Assembly: GCF_014901205.1 (NCBI RefSeq)
Contig: NZ_JACNMU010000001.1
Location: forward strand, 434,001 to 498,000
Source of the DNA: Meridianimarinicoccus sp. MJW13
Lineage (GTDB): Bacteria > Pseudomonadota > Alphaproteobacteria > Rhodobacterales > Rhodobacteraceae
Direction of reading: 5' to 3'
DNA length: 64,000 nt
Of the stretch, positions 29,360 through 38,142 are shown one piece after another. Position 1 is the stretch's first letter; each line of letters starts with the position of its first letter. The notes beneath the pieces are model-generated. The model was given only the letters and a program-made list of their open reading frames with translations, was not told the origin of the DNA and did no database searches. The position numbers and the translations under genes are program-made.

Positions 29360-30148
29360 TCAGTTCAACCCTTTGAAGAACCGGTCGCTGCGCCAGGTCC
29401 AGAAATAGAAGATCGACCTGCCCGCCGACGAGAACATCACCCGGTCAGCCCGGCCGATCAGGTTCTCGAACGGTACGAAGCCCACGCCACGCGCCGACTG
29501 CGGCACCCGGCTGTCGTTCGAGTTGTCGCGGTTGTCGCCCATGAAGAAGAAATTGCCTTCGGGCACGGTATACACCGGGGTGTTGTCCAGCGCGCTGTCG
29601 CGGATGTTCAGCGTGTCATAGCTTTTGCCGCTGGGCAGGGTTTCGGTGTAGCGGGTCTTGGTGCACAACCCGCCGATGCCCACCGGGCCGTTCTCGCACT
29701 GCGGGCGGTTGCCCACCGGGCCCTGCGGCTCGAACACTTCCTCGAAAAGGCCGGCTTCCTCGCGCGGGACGGGTTCGCCGTTCAGGAACAGCTGGCCATT
29801 GCGCATCTGTACCTTGTCGCCGGGCAGGCCGATCAGGCGCTTGATGAAATCCGCGCCGGTGACCGGGTGGCGGAACACCACAATATCGCCGCGCTCGGGC
29901 TCCGAAGCCAGGATCCGGCCCGGAATGAACGGACACATCGAGAACGGGCAGGAGTGCTGGGAATAGCCATAGGCCATCTTGTTGACGAACAGGAAATCGC
30001 CGATCAGCAGCGTGTCCTTCATCGAGCCCGACGGGATCCAGAACGGCTGGAAGAACAGCGTGCGGAACACGCCTGCGATCAGCAGCGCGTAAACGATCGT
30101 CTTGATGGTCTCGACGATGCCGCCGTCTTTTTCGGCCTTGCTTGCCAT
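29360..30148 (-). CDS. lepB: Signal peptidase I
   Basis: LepB removes signal peptides from exported proteins at the periplasmic face of the inner membrane. The 262-residue protein has one transmembrane segment near the N terminus (IVYALLIAGVFRTLFF). The catalytic serine motif is SGSMKDTLLIGDFLFV and the catalytic lysine lies in DFIKRLIGLPGD. The conserved FFMGDNRDNSNDSR box and the closing GFVPFENLIGRA follow. It is the first gene of the lepB-rnc-era run and is separated from acpS by an AbrB-type gene. Confidence 0.96.
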   Translation of the reverse strand: MASKAEKDGGIVETIKTIVYALLIAGVFRTLFFQPFWIPSGSMKDTLLIGDFLFVNKMAYGYSQHSCPFSMCPFIPGRILASEPERGDIVVFRHPVTGADFIKRLIGLPGDKVQMRNGQLFLNGEPVPREEAGLFEEVFEPQGPVGNRPQCENGPVGIGGLCTKTRYTETLPSGKSYDTLNIRDSALDNTPVYTVPEGNFFFMGDNRDNSNDSRVPQSARGVGFVPFENLIGRADRVMFSSAGRSIFYFWTWRSDRFFKGLN

Positions 30149-30236
30149 GGTTCTGGATCCTGCCTCGGGAATGACTTCGGGCTTCTTTGCGGCCCGTGGC
30201 TGCGGGTGTCAAGTTGCGCGTCCCGGGCGGGCAAGG

Positions 30237-31292
30237 TCAGCGGCGGCGGCACGCCCGTTCCAGCAGGGTCACCCCGGTGACGGTCATGAATATCCGGGCG
30301 ATGTGCAGGGCCGCAACGAAGGGCACTTCCAGCCCCAGGGTAAAGGCGATCAGGCTCATTTCCGCCAGCCCGCCGGGAGCATAGGCCAGCAGCGCCTCGG
30401 CAAAGGGGATAGCGGTCAGATGCGCCAGCGCCAGGCCGAACAGGATGGTCGTGATCAGCAACAGGGTCGTGGCGCCCAGCGAATGCCCCAGCACCCTCAG
30501 GATGCGTGCCGGAGAGGTTCCGGCAAACCGGCAGCCGATGCCCGCGCCCAGAATCACCTGCGTCCCGGCCAGGATGACCGACGGCACCTGGAAATCGGTG
30601 ATGTCGCTTGCGTGCAGCCCGGCGCTGACCAGCATTGGCCCGATCAACAACGGCGCCGGCAGGTGCAACAGCCGCCCCAGCCGGGCACCGATCAGGGCCG
30701 AGACCGCGAACCATGCCGCCCCGGTCAGCCCCAATGCGGCCAGCGGTCGCCAGGTGACGCTGCGGCCCGCCAGATCGGCGCCGGTGACGAACTGGATGAG
30801 CACGGGCACCAGCATCACCACAAGGAAGATCCGCGCCGCATGCATCAGTGAAATTGTCGTCGGATCGCCGCCGGCCTTCTCTCCCATCAGGATCATGTCC
30901 ACCAGCCCGCCCGGCATGGCCGAGTAGAACGCCGTGGGCCGGGACAAGCCCGCCACGCGCGACAGGTACACAAAGGCGCTGCCCCCGGCGACCAGCAGGA
31001 ACGGCACAAGGATCGCCAACGGCAACAGCCAATCGCGCAATCCGCCCAGCATGTCCCCGTTGAAAGACGTGCCCAGCATCGCCCCCATCACCACGATGAA
31101 CGGGTTGCGCAGCCGGTCAGGCAGACGCACCGGCACCTGCAACAGCGCCGCCAGCCCGGTCGCCGTCATCGCCCCCAGCATCCAGGCCAGCGGAACGTTC
31201 AGCCACCAGAACAGCGCGCCTCCAAGCGCGCCGATGCCAAGCGCAAGGGCCAGTCCCGGCCAAGGGAAAGGAAGGGTTGATCGGTCCGCCAT
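30237..31292 (-). CDS. AbrB family membrane protein (putative transporter)
   Basis: A 351-residue integral membrane protein with about ten hydrophobic helices in two homologous halves. Each half has a similar motif: FYSAMPGGLVDMILMGEKAGGD in the first half and LLAYAPGGLAEMSLIAFTLGLE in the second (both in outline). This is the AbrB family, named from a gene beside an ammonia monooxygenase; its function is unsettled. The ATG at 31290-31292 begins right before the first helix. It sits between acpS and lepB, which are usually closer neighbours. Confidence 0.83.
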   Translation of the reverse strand: MADRSTLPFPWPGLALALGIGALGGALFWWLNVPLAWMLGAMTATGLAALLQVPVRLPDRLRNPFIVVMGAMLGTSFNGDMLGGLRDWLLPLAILVPFLLVAGGSAFVYLSRVAGLSRPTAFYSAMPGGLVDMILMGEKAGGDPTTISLMHAARIFLVVMLVPVLIQFVTGADLAGRSVTWRPLAALGLTGAAWFAVSALIGARLGRLLHLPAPLLIGPMLVSAGLHASDITDFQVPSVILAGTQVILGAGIGCRFAGTSPARILRVLGHSLGATTLLLITTILFGLALAHLTAIPFAEALLAYAPGGLAEMSLIAFTLGLEVPFVAALHIARIFMTVTGVTLLERACRRR

Positions 31293-31511
31293 GGCACAAT
31301 CGCTAATACAGGAGTCATTCGGGAACAATGCCACGGGGCGGTGCATCGCCGGGTGGCGCGTCGCGTCGTGGCGCCTCTGTGAAGCGGGCCTTGGATGTTC
31401 CGGGCCAGCCTTTCCGCCGGTTTTCCGATCGCCGTCGGACACGGGTGCCGCGCCGGTTGCGCCGAGGCCCCGGTCGACTGGCTGCAGCCCACCGCCGAAG
31501 GCGCGTAGCGG

Positions 31512-31910
31512 CTACAGCGGCCGCGCCTCGATCACCACGAAGGCCTGCGCCCAGGGATGATCGTCGGTCAGGGTGACATGGATGATGGCCTCGTGCCCCG
31601 GCGGGGTCATCGCGGCCAGCCGATCGGCGGCCCAGCCGGTCACCTGCATCACCGGCTGTCCGGACGGCAGATTTGTTACGGCCATATCCTTCCACGAGAT
31701 GCCCATGGCGAGCCCGGTGCCAAGCGCCTTCGAACAGGCCTCTTTCGCGGCCCAGCGTTTGGCATAGGTGCCGGCCACATCGGCACGGCGTTCGGCCTTG
31801 CGCTGTTCGGTCTCGGAGAACACGCGGGTCTTGAACCGGTCGCCGAAGCGGTCCAGCGTCCCGGCAATCCGTTCGATATTGGCCAGATCGGTGCCGATGC
31901 CCAGGATCAT
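31512..31910 (-). CDS. acpS: Holo-[acyl-carrier-protein] synthase
   Basis: AcpS transfers 4'-phosphopantetheine from CoA to apo-ACP, activating fatty acid synthesis. The 132-residue length is standard. The N-terminal [15 protein letters not shown] carries the magnesium-binding Asp, and the second motif [16 protein letters not shown] carries the catalytic Glu and Lys. The ATG at 31908-31910 matches the family start; a 12-codon longer reading is unlikely. It heads the acpS-lepB-rnc-era-recO gene group. Confidence 0.95.
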   Translation of the reverse strand: MILGIGTDLANIERIAGTLDRFGDRFKTRVFSETEQRKAERRADVAGTYAKRWAAKEACSKALGTGLAMGISWKDMAVTNLPSGQPVMQVTGWAADRLAAMTPPGHEAIIHVTLTDDHPWAQAFVVIEARPL

Positions 31911-32057
31911 GCGCTGCTCTCCCCACGTTTTGACCGACATAGCCAAGCCTGCCGGGGCTGACCAGAGCGGGCATCGCGGATGCCTGTTTTCCCAACCGGA
32001 CAGGCGCGCCGATTCGCGTTATTCTGACCCTAGGTAAACATCAAGAGGAGACAGACC

Positions 32058-32564
32058 ATGCCCCGCATGACCCATGTGATCCTTGCCAGTGCCCTGAGTA
32101 TCCTGCCGCTGTCAGCCAAGGCAGCCACCTTCCAGATCGATTTCAGCCTGGCCGGATCCAACAACATCATCGGAACCTTCACCGCGCCCGCAGGCGGCGG
32201 CCCGGTCAGCAACCTGATGGTGCAGATGTTCAACGTGCTGTTCGACACCCGCATCGATGCCGGAGGATCGTTCGACTACGATCCGGCGGCCGGGGATTTC
32301 GTGAACTACAGCGCGTTTCCGACCTATACCAACGCCACCGCCAACGCGACCTGCGCGGCCACGCAGTGTACCTTGCAGATCTATCCGCTGCCCAACGATC
32401 CGACGCCGGGCGACTATCTGGCGGTGGACGGAAATCTCAACAACATCGACGATGGCACGAAATACGCCATCTCGGGCCCCTCGCCCGTGCCGCTTCCGGT
32501 GGCCGCCGGCCTGTTGGCGCTGGCCCTGGGCGGGTTGGCGGCCCTGCGATTGCGTCGGGGCTGA
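32058..32564 (+). CDS. Secreted VPLPA-CTERM sorting-domain protein
   Basis: The 168-residue protein has a signal peptide (HVILASALSILPLSAKA) and a C-terminal tripartite sorting tail: VPLPVAA, a hydrophobic helix (GLLALALGGLAAL) and RLRRG. This is the VPLPA variant of PEP-CTERM signals, which exosortases of the XrtD type process in marine alphaproteobacteria. The mature part is acidic, Thr/Asn-rich and contains one CAATQC pair. The gene stands alone with an AGGAG ribosome-binding sequence. The cargo role, probably surface or matrix related, is inferred from the tail only. Confidence 0.85.
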   Translation: MPRMTHVILASALSILPLSAKAATFQIDFSLAGSNNIIGTFTAPAGGGPVSNLMVQMFNVLFDTRIDAGGSFDYDPAAGDFVNYSAFPTYTNATANATCAATQCTLQIYPLPNDPTPGDYLAVDGNLNNIDDGTKYAISGPSPVPLPVAAGLLALALGGLAALRLRRG

Positions 32565-32567
32565 CCG

Positions 32568-32594
32568 AAAAACGCCGCCCCCATGGGGACGGCG
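32568..32594 (-). terminator. Intrinsic terminator of ileS
   Basis: On the minus strand a ten-pair stem with one mismatch (CGCCGTCCCC / GGGGGCGGCG) is followed by TTTTT, 25 bases after the ileS stop. It sits between ileS and the convergent VPLPA gene. Confidence 0.85.
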
Positions 32595-32618
32595 CAATAT
32601 TCGGGTTCGAGGATGGCG

Positions 32619-35603
32619 TCAGGCGCTCAGAACGCTGTCGCAGCGCCCGCAGACATCGGCGTGGCTGTGGGTACCCACATCCGGCAGGATCTTCCAGCAT
32701 CGCTGGCATTTCGCGCCCTCGGCCTTGGCAAAGACCACGCCCACACCGGGCACATCCGGCAGGGTAAAGGCCCCTTCGGGCACCGGTTCGACGCGCAGGT
32801 CGATCTGCGAGGTGATGCAGATGGTGGCGAACTTCTCGGTGTCGTCGCCGATCTTGTCGCGCATTTCCTGCGTCAGATAGACGATGGGGGCGGCCTCCAG
32901 CGAGGAACCGATGGTCTTGGACTGACGCTCAAGCTCCAGCGCGCCGGTCACAACGCGGCGCAGGGCGCGCAGCGACAGCGACCATTCGGCCAGCACCGGG
33001 TCATGCCAGTTGGTCGGCGTGTCCGGCATGTCTTGCAGGTGGACCGAACTGTCATCGCCGGGGAACCGCTGCAGCCAGACCTCTTCCATGGTGAACACCA
33101 GGATCGGTGCCAGCCAGGTGGTCAGCCGGTGGAACAGGATGTCCAGCACCGTCAACGCCGAGCGGCGCGCAAGGCTGTCCATCCCGTCGCAATACAGCGC
33201 GTCCTTGCGGATGTCGAAATAGAAGGCCGACAGATCCACCGTGGCGAACTGGAACACCTTCTGGAACACGCCCTGGAAATCAAAGTCGGCATAGCCTTCC
33301 TTCACTTCCCGATCCAGCTTTTCGACCATGTGGAGGATCAGCTGTTCCAGCGGCGGCATGTCGTCCCGCGCGACCCGGATCTCGTCGGAATAGTCGTTCA
33401 ACGAGCCCAGTAGGAAGCGCATGGTGTTGCGCAGCCGGCGATAGCTGTCGGCCACGCCTTTCAGGATCTCCGGCCCGATCCGCTGGTCGGCGGTATAGTC
33501 GGACTGGGCCACCCAGAGCCGCAGGATATCGGCGCCGTACTGCTTGACCACCGTTTCGGGAACGATGGTGTTGCCCAGCGACTTGGACATTTTCATGCCC
33601 TTTTCGTCGAGCGTGAAGCCATGGGTCACGACGTTGCGATAGGGGGCCCGGCCCAGCGTGCCGCAGGCTTGCAACAGCGACGAATGGAACCAACCGCGAT
33701 GCTGGTCGGTGCCTTCCATATAGACATCGGCGATGCCATCGGCCGAGCCGTCCTCGCGGTCGCGCAACACGAAGGCATGGGTCGAGCCGCTGTCGAACCA
33801 CACGTCCAGGATGTCGAAGACCTGCTCGAAGTCGTCGGGGTTGTGATCCGCCCCCAGGAACCGTTGCTTGGCGCCCTCGGCATACCAGCAATCGGCGCCT
33901 TCGGCCTCGAAAGCCTCGGCGATGCGGGCGTTGACCACCGGGTCGCGCAGCAGGAAGTCCGGATCGGTCCGCTCGGCGCCCTTGCGCACGAAACAGGTCA
34001 GCGGCACGCCCCAGGCGCGCTGCCGTGACAGCACCCAGTCGGGACGTGTTTCGATCATCGAAAACAGGCGGTTGCGGCCCGTGTGCGGGGTCCATTGCAC
34101 CAGTTCGTCGATAGATTTCAGGGCGCGCTCGCGGATGGTGGTGCCCATGACATCCAGACCGTCCCCCACCGGTTTGTCGATGGCGGCGAACCATTGCGGC
34201 GTGTTGCGGAAGATCACCGGAGCCTTGGAGCGCCACGAATGCGGGTAGGAGTGCTTGACCTGCCCGCGCGCGATCAGACCACCCGCTTCAACCAGCTTGT
34301 CGATCACGGCGCGGTTGGCCTTGCCTTCCTTGCCCTTGCGGTCAAACACCTGAAGCCCGGCGAAGAACGGCACATGCGCAAGAAACTCGGATTCCTCGCC
34401 CACGTTATATGTCATCCGGTCCATCCAGCCGCGTTTGACGAAACAGTCGTAGTCGTCGGCGCCATGGCTGGGGGCGGTGTGCACGAAGCCGGTTCCGGCC
34501 TCGTCGGTGACGTGGTCGCCGTCGATCATCGGCACGTCGTAGTCCCAGAACCCCTCGGCCCCGTCGAGACCGGCAAAAGGATGTTCCAGCGTCAGGGCAG
34601 ACAATTCCTGCGTGCTCACATCGCGCACACGGCGGAAGCGGGTCACGCGGGATTTTTCCAGCGCCTCTGCGGCCAGCGTGTCGGCAAACAGGTAGACATC
34701 GCCGGGCTTGGTCCAGCTTTCGTCCTGCGTTTCCTCAACTTCAAACAGCCCGTAAGAGATCGCCGGATTGAAGGCGACCGCCTTGTTGGACGGGATCGTC
34801 CAGGGCGTCGTGGTCCAGATTACCACGCGGGCGGCGTGCAACTGGTCGGCCAGAATCGCCTGGTTTGCGCCGTCATAGTCGGCGCCTTCGTTCTGAACCG
34901 GCATCTGCGCATTGCCGCCCCGACGCACGCGGAACGGCACCCAGATCGTGTGGCTGCGATGATCGTGGTACTCGATCTCGGCCTCGGCCAGTGCCGTCTT
35001 TTCCACCGGCGACCACATCACGGGTTTCGAGCCCTGATAGAGCGTGCCGTTCATCAGGAACTTCATGAATTCCTCGGCGATGACCCGCTCGGCGTGGAAA
35101 TCCATGGTCAGATAGGGATTGGCCCAGTTGCCGGTGACGCCCAGACGCTTGAACTCCTCGCGCTGGATATCGACCCAACCCTCGGCGAACTTGCGGCATT
35201 CCTGACGAAAGTCGACGACTGGAACCTCGTCCTTGTTCTTGCCCTTCTTGCGGTACTGCTCTTCGATCTTCCATTCGATGGGCAGGCCGTGGCAGTCCCA
35301 GCCGGGGATATAGCGCGCGTCACGGCCCATCATCTGGTGGCTGCGCACGATCATGTCCTTGATGGTCTTGTTCAGCGCATGGCCGATGTGCAGGTGGCCG
35401 TTGGCATAGGGCGGGCCGTCATGCAGCGTGAAGGGGCGGCGCGACGGATCGGCCTTGGCCTTGTCGCGCAGGCGGCCATAGATATCCATGTCCTCCCAGC
35501 GGGCCAGCCAGTCGGGTTCGCGCTTGGGCAGCCCCGCGCGCATCGGGAAATCGGTTTTGGGCAGGTTCAGACTATCTTTGTAGTCGATCGTTTCAGACGA
35601 CAT
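32619..35603 (-). CDS. ileS: Isoleucyl-tRNA synthetase
   Basis: IleRS charges tRNA-Ile and edits misactivated valine. The 994-residue protein is a class I synthetase with HIGH in NGHLHIGHALNKTIKD, KMSKS in EKGMKMSKSLGN, the editing domain with TAPSHGADDYDCF, and the C-terminal zinc-binding cysteines CQRCW and CGRC. The form is the common bacterial type. Its ATG is well supported by the leading SLNLPKTDFPMRAGLPKREP motif. It appears to be a single-gene transcript ending in the terminator at 32568-32594. Confidence 0.98.
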   Translation of the reverse strand: MSSETIDYKDSLNLPKTDFPMRAGLPKREPDWLARWEDMDIYGRLRDKAKADPSRRPFTLHDGPPYANGHLHIGHALNKTIKDMIVRSHQMMGRDARYIPGWDCHGLPIEWKIEEQYRKKGKNKDEVPVVDFRQECRKFAEGWVDIQREEFKRLGVTGNWANPYLTMDFHAERVIAEEFMKFLMNGTLYQGSKPVMWSPVEKTALAEAEIEYHDHRSHTIWVPFRVRRGGNAQMPVQNEGADYDGANQAILADQLHAARVVIWTTTPWTIPSNKAVAFNPAISYGLFEVEETQDESWTKPGDVYLFADTLAAEALEKSRVTRFRRVRDVSTQELSALTLEHPFAGLDGAEGFWDYDVPMIDGDHVTDEAGTGFVHTAPSHGADDYDCFVKRGWMDRMTYNVGEESEFLAHVPFFAGLQVFDRKGKEGKANRAVIDKLVEAGGLIARGQVKHSYPHSWRSKAPVIFRNTPQWFAAIDKPVGDGLDVMGTTIRERALKSIDELVQWTPHTGRNRLFSMIETRPDWVLSRQRAWGVPLTCFVRKGAERTDPDFLLRDPVVNARIAEAFEAEGADCWYAEGAKQRFLGADHNPDDFEQVFDILDVWFDSGSTHAFVLRDREDGSADGIADVYMEGTDQHRGWFHSSLLQACGTLGRAPYRNVVTHGFTLDEKGMKMSKSLGNTIVPETVVKQYGADILRLWVAQSDYTADQRIGPEILKGVADSYRRLRNTMRFLLGSLNDYSDEIRVARDDMPPLEQLILHMVEKLDREVKEGYADFDFQGVFQKVFQFATVDLSAFYFDIRKDALYCDGMDSLARRSALTVLDILFHRLTTWLAPILVFTMEEVWLQRFPGDDSSVHLQDMPDTPTNWHDPVLAEWSLSLRALRRVVTGALELERQSKTIGSSLEAAPIVYLTQEMRDKIGDDTEKFATICITSQIDLRVEPVPEGAFTLPDVPGVGVVFAKAEGAKCQRCWKILPDVGTHSHADVCGRCDSVLSA

Positions 35604-35790
35604 CGGTCAGCGTCCTTGAAGGTCGGGAAATCTGGGGGAATGAGAGCGGCGCGAGAGGTCCATACGCCTTGTCCCGGCAACTCGGATCAGAGCACCGGGC
35701 CGGTAATTCGCGCAATGATGGCGAGTGTCCATTCCATGGCGCGCTTATAGGACCGCCCGTGGGCGAGGTAAAGAGAGCGCGGCGCGGCGC

Positions 35791-36156
35791 TTACTCCAGC
35801 TGAACGATCACGAACCGCGCCTCGTCCTCGCCGATCGAGGTGGTGACATGGCCCGCGCCGTCGGTGTCTTCCATCCGCAGGATATCACCGGGGATCATCG
35901 TAATCGCAGAGCCGTTGGAGGCCTCGACCCGTGTGCGCCCGGCCAGGCAATAGGCGATCTGGCGGCGCGGCGACGGATGGCGCGGGCCGGTCCATCCCGG
36001 TGGAAAGGCGACGTGGATGATCTGCGTACAGGCTTCGGGGTCTGACCGTGGCATCGGCGGCGCGGGCGGGGCAAACAGCCTTTCGGCCATGTCGATCGTG
36101 CCGTCGGTGAAGAACGACATGCCCTCGGCATCTTCGGTCAGGATTGTGCATTTCAT
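35791..36156 (-). CDS. Cupin-domain protein
   Basis: A 121-residue single cupin-fold protein. The first conserved motif appears as PPGWTGPRHPSPRRQIAYCLAG with His and Glu-like positions diverged, and the second as PGDILRMEDTDGAGH, with one histidine. Small cupins of this kind bind a metal or small organic ligands; the substrate is unknown. The start chosen is the ATG at 36154-36156 (MKCTILTED). It diverges from the globin gene at 36273 across 116 bases, so a shared regulatory region is possible. Confidence 0.7.
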   Translation of the reverse strand: MKCTILTEDAEGMSFFTDGTIDMAERLFAPPAPPMPRSDPEACTQIIHVAFPPGWTGPRHPSPRRQIAYCLAGRTRVEASNGSAITMIPGDILRMEDTDGAGHVTTSIGEDEARFVIVQLE

Positions 36157-36272
36157 CGGTCCGGCCTCCATGGTCCCGACCATGGCGCGGTTTTTCCCGC
36201 GCGACCAGTGGCCACCTTGCAGCTTGGCGGCCCAGACCGCAGGTAGGGGTCACCCCATGTTCAGGACGTCCC

Positions 36273-36689
36273 ATGACCGACACCCCCATCGCCCCGCTGA
36301 CCGAAGCCGACATCGACCGCGTGGTCCGCGCCTTTTACGCCGAGATCCGGGTGCATCCGGTGCTGGGGCCGATCTTTAACGGCCATGTGGGCACCGGGGC
36401 CGAGGAGTGGGCCGCGCATGAGGCCAAGATCGGCCGGTTCTGGAAGAGGGCGCTGCTGAAACAGCCCGGCTATGACGGCAACCCGATGGCGGTGCATCTG
36501 GCCGCCGGCGATGTGCGCCCGGACCATTTCGGCCCGTGGCTGGATCTGTTCGAAACCGTCACCCACCGCCTGCTGCCCGCCCCGCAGGCCGACGCCTGGA
36601 CCACGCTGGCCCATCGCATCGGGCGCGGGCTGCGATTGGGGGTCGAGGATCGTCACCGCCCAACGGGCAGCGTGCCTCAACTGGGTTGA
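36273..36689 (+). CDS. Group III truncated hemoglobin
   Basis: The 138-residue protein matches the group III truncated globins: an N-terminal helix (LTEADIDRVVRAFYAEIR), VHPVLGPIFNGHV, HEAKIGRFWKRALL, GYDGNPMAVHLA and the DHFGPWLDLFETV stretch. Such globins bind haem and are linked to nitrosative stress or microaerobic conditions. The ATG at 36273 gives the typical length; upstream in-frame extension into the cupin side has no support. Its stop overlaps the end of the convergent ycjF-like gene by 13 bases. Confidence 0.85.
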   Translation: MTDTPIAPLTEADIDRVVRAFYAEIRVHPVLGPIFNGHVGTGAEEWAAHEAKIGRFWKRALLKQPGYDGNPMAVHLAAGDVRPDHFGPWLDLFETVTHRLLPAPQADAWTTLAHRIGRGLRLGVEDRHRPTGSVPQLG

Positions 36690-37696
36690 GTGTCCGAACC
36701 GAACAGCCCGGTCAGCGCCCGTTTCACCAGACGCGCGACCGAAGGGCGCTTGGCGGCAGTGAAGGGCAGCGGCCGGCAGACCTCGATCGCGGCAACGCCC
36801 ACGCGGGCGGTCAGCGCGCCGTTGACCACGCCTTCGCCAAAACGACGTGACACGCGGCTGAGAACCGACCCCCCGGCGACCGAGCCGATCAGATCGTCGC
36901 CCACCGCCACCGCACCGGTGGCCACAAGATGGGTCAGCACGGCGCGCATCAGCCGCCAGGTGCCGAAGGTGCCGGCGCGGCCACCGTAGATCTCGGCAAT
37001 GGTGCGGATCATCCGCAGGTTGGCGGTGGCCGCGGCCACCACATCGGCCAGCGCCAGCGGCACCAGCGCGGTGACGGTGGCCACCTGCCGAGCCGCCGAT
37101 TCCACGGCGCGGGTGGCTTCGGTATCCAGCGGGCGCAGCAGGTCGCGTTCGACCACGCCCAGCACCGCGTCGGCATCGAAGCTTTGCTCGATCCGGGCGG
37201 GCATCCCGTCCAGCGCCCATTTCAGCTCGGCCCGCCCGTGGTAGAAGGCTGTCAGGTCGCGGGCGGTCTTGCGGGCTGCCTCCAGATCATTGTCGGCCAG
37301 GGCCGCGGTGGCCCGGTGCTGGAACTTGTCCAGTCGTCCCAGACGGGCGAAAGCCGCCACTTCGCGCAGCGCGATCAGCAGGCAGACCAGCCCGAAAGCC
37401 CCCAGAAGGGTGGCCACAAGGCCCGCCAGAACAGGGCTGCTGGCGATCAGCCTTTCCACCATGCTCCAGGCGGCCAGCGACAGGCCCGAGACCATGATGC
37501 CGCCCAGCAAGGCCCAGAACCACGTGGACAGCGCCCCCCGCCGCGACTGTTTCGCCATGCTGGCCAGCCGCTGCATCGCCGCCGGATCGTTTGGCAAAGT
37601 GCCGTCCAGATCCGGAACGGGCGGGGCAGACGACGGGCTTGGCGCCGCGTCCTCGGCCTCCAGATCGATCATCACGGGGCCATCGCGGTCACTCAC
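36677..37696 (-). CDS. ycjF: YcjF family membrane protein (TIGR01620)
   Basis: A 339-residue inner-membrane protein. It has a Pro/Ala-rich cytoplasmic N terminus (about 1-55), two transmembrane helices (WFWALLGGIMVSGLSLAAW and LAGLVATLLGAFGLVCLLIAL) and a helical C-terminal DUF697-type domain with the segment TATVTALVPLALADVVAA in outline. It is a partner of YcjX; the pair is associated with the phage-shock response in enterobacteria. The start is GTG at 37694-37696, overlapping the GNAT gene stop by four bases, with AAAGGA upstream. A TTG six codons earlier is possible. Confidence 0.82.
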   Translation of the reverse strand: MSDRDGPVMIDLEAEDAAPSPSSAPPVPDLDGTLPNDPAAMQRLASMAKQSRRGALSTWFWALLGGIMVSGLSLAAWSMVERLIASSPVLAGLVATLLGAFGLVCLLIALREVAAFARLGRLDKFQHRATAALADNDLEAARKTARDLTAFYHGRAELKWALDGMPARIEQSFDADAVLGVVERDLLRPLDTEATRAVESAARQVATVTALVPLALADVVAAATANLRMIRTIAEIYGGRAGTFGTWRLMRAVLTHLVATGAVAVGDDLIGSVAGGSVLSRVSRRFGEGVVNGALTARVGVAAIEVCRPLPFTAAKRPSVARLVKRALTGLFGSDTQPS

Positions 37697-38142
37697 ATCG
37701 GTGTCCTTTCCCAAGAATAGCGGATGTCGGGCAACTTTTCGTCGTTGCCTTGGCCATCGGTGCGGCGCAGTTCGACAAACCCCTCGCGCGCGTAAAACGC
37801 CCGCGCCTCAAGGTTCGCCTGAAACGTCCAGAGGTCCAGGCGCGATTGCTTTGCCTTGGCCGCGGACACCAACGCGTGCCCGATGCCCTGCCGACGCGCC
37901 TGTTGCGCAACATACAGGGCGTCGATCTCGGCCGCGCGCTGCGCCAGAAAGCCGACAACTTGCCGGTTCTGTTCGGCCACGGTCACGGCTTTCTGGTCGA
38001 TGAGTTTGCCACAAAAGGCCTGGTTCTGCGATGGCGTGTGCAGGTTCGGCAACCAGGGTGTCCGCGTCAGCCAATCGGTCAGGATCTCGGCCATGGCGGG
38101 CGCGTCCTCGGGCCGGGCATCGCGCAAATGGAAGCCGGTCAC
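37693..38142 (-). CDS. GNAT family N-acetyltransferase
   Basis: A 149-residue acetyltransferase of the GNAT fold. The acetyl-CoA-binding motif is ARRQGIGHALV (about residues 85-95), preceded by IDALYVAQQ and followed by YAREGFVELRRTDG. The substrate is unknown. The start is GTG with a GTGA overlap to the ycjX stop, and its own stop overlaps the ycjF start in the same way. It is therefore the middle gene of a tightly coupled ycjX-GNAT-ycjF operon. Confidence 0.82.
   Translation of the reverse strand: MTGFHLRDARPEDAPAMAEILTDWLTRTPWLPNLHTPSQNQAFCGKLIDQKAVTVAEQNRQVVGFLAQRAAEIDALYVAQQARRQGIGHALVSAAKAKQSRLDLWTFQANLEARAFYAREGFVELRRTDGQGNDEKLPDIRYSWERTPM

Noticed and set aside
31315-31995. Overlapping frames around acpS
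   Set aside because: They are alternative frames of acpS and its flanks. The AcpS motifs fix the correct frame.
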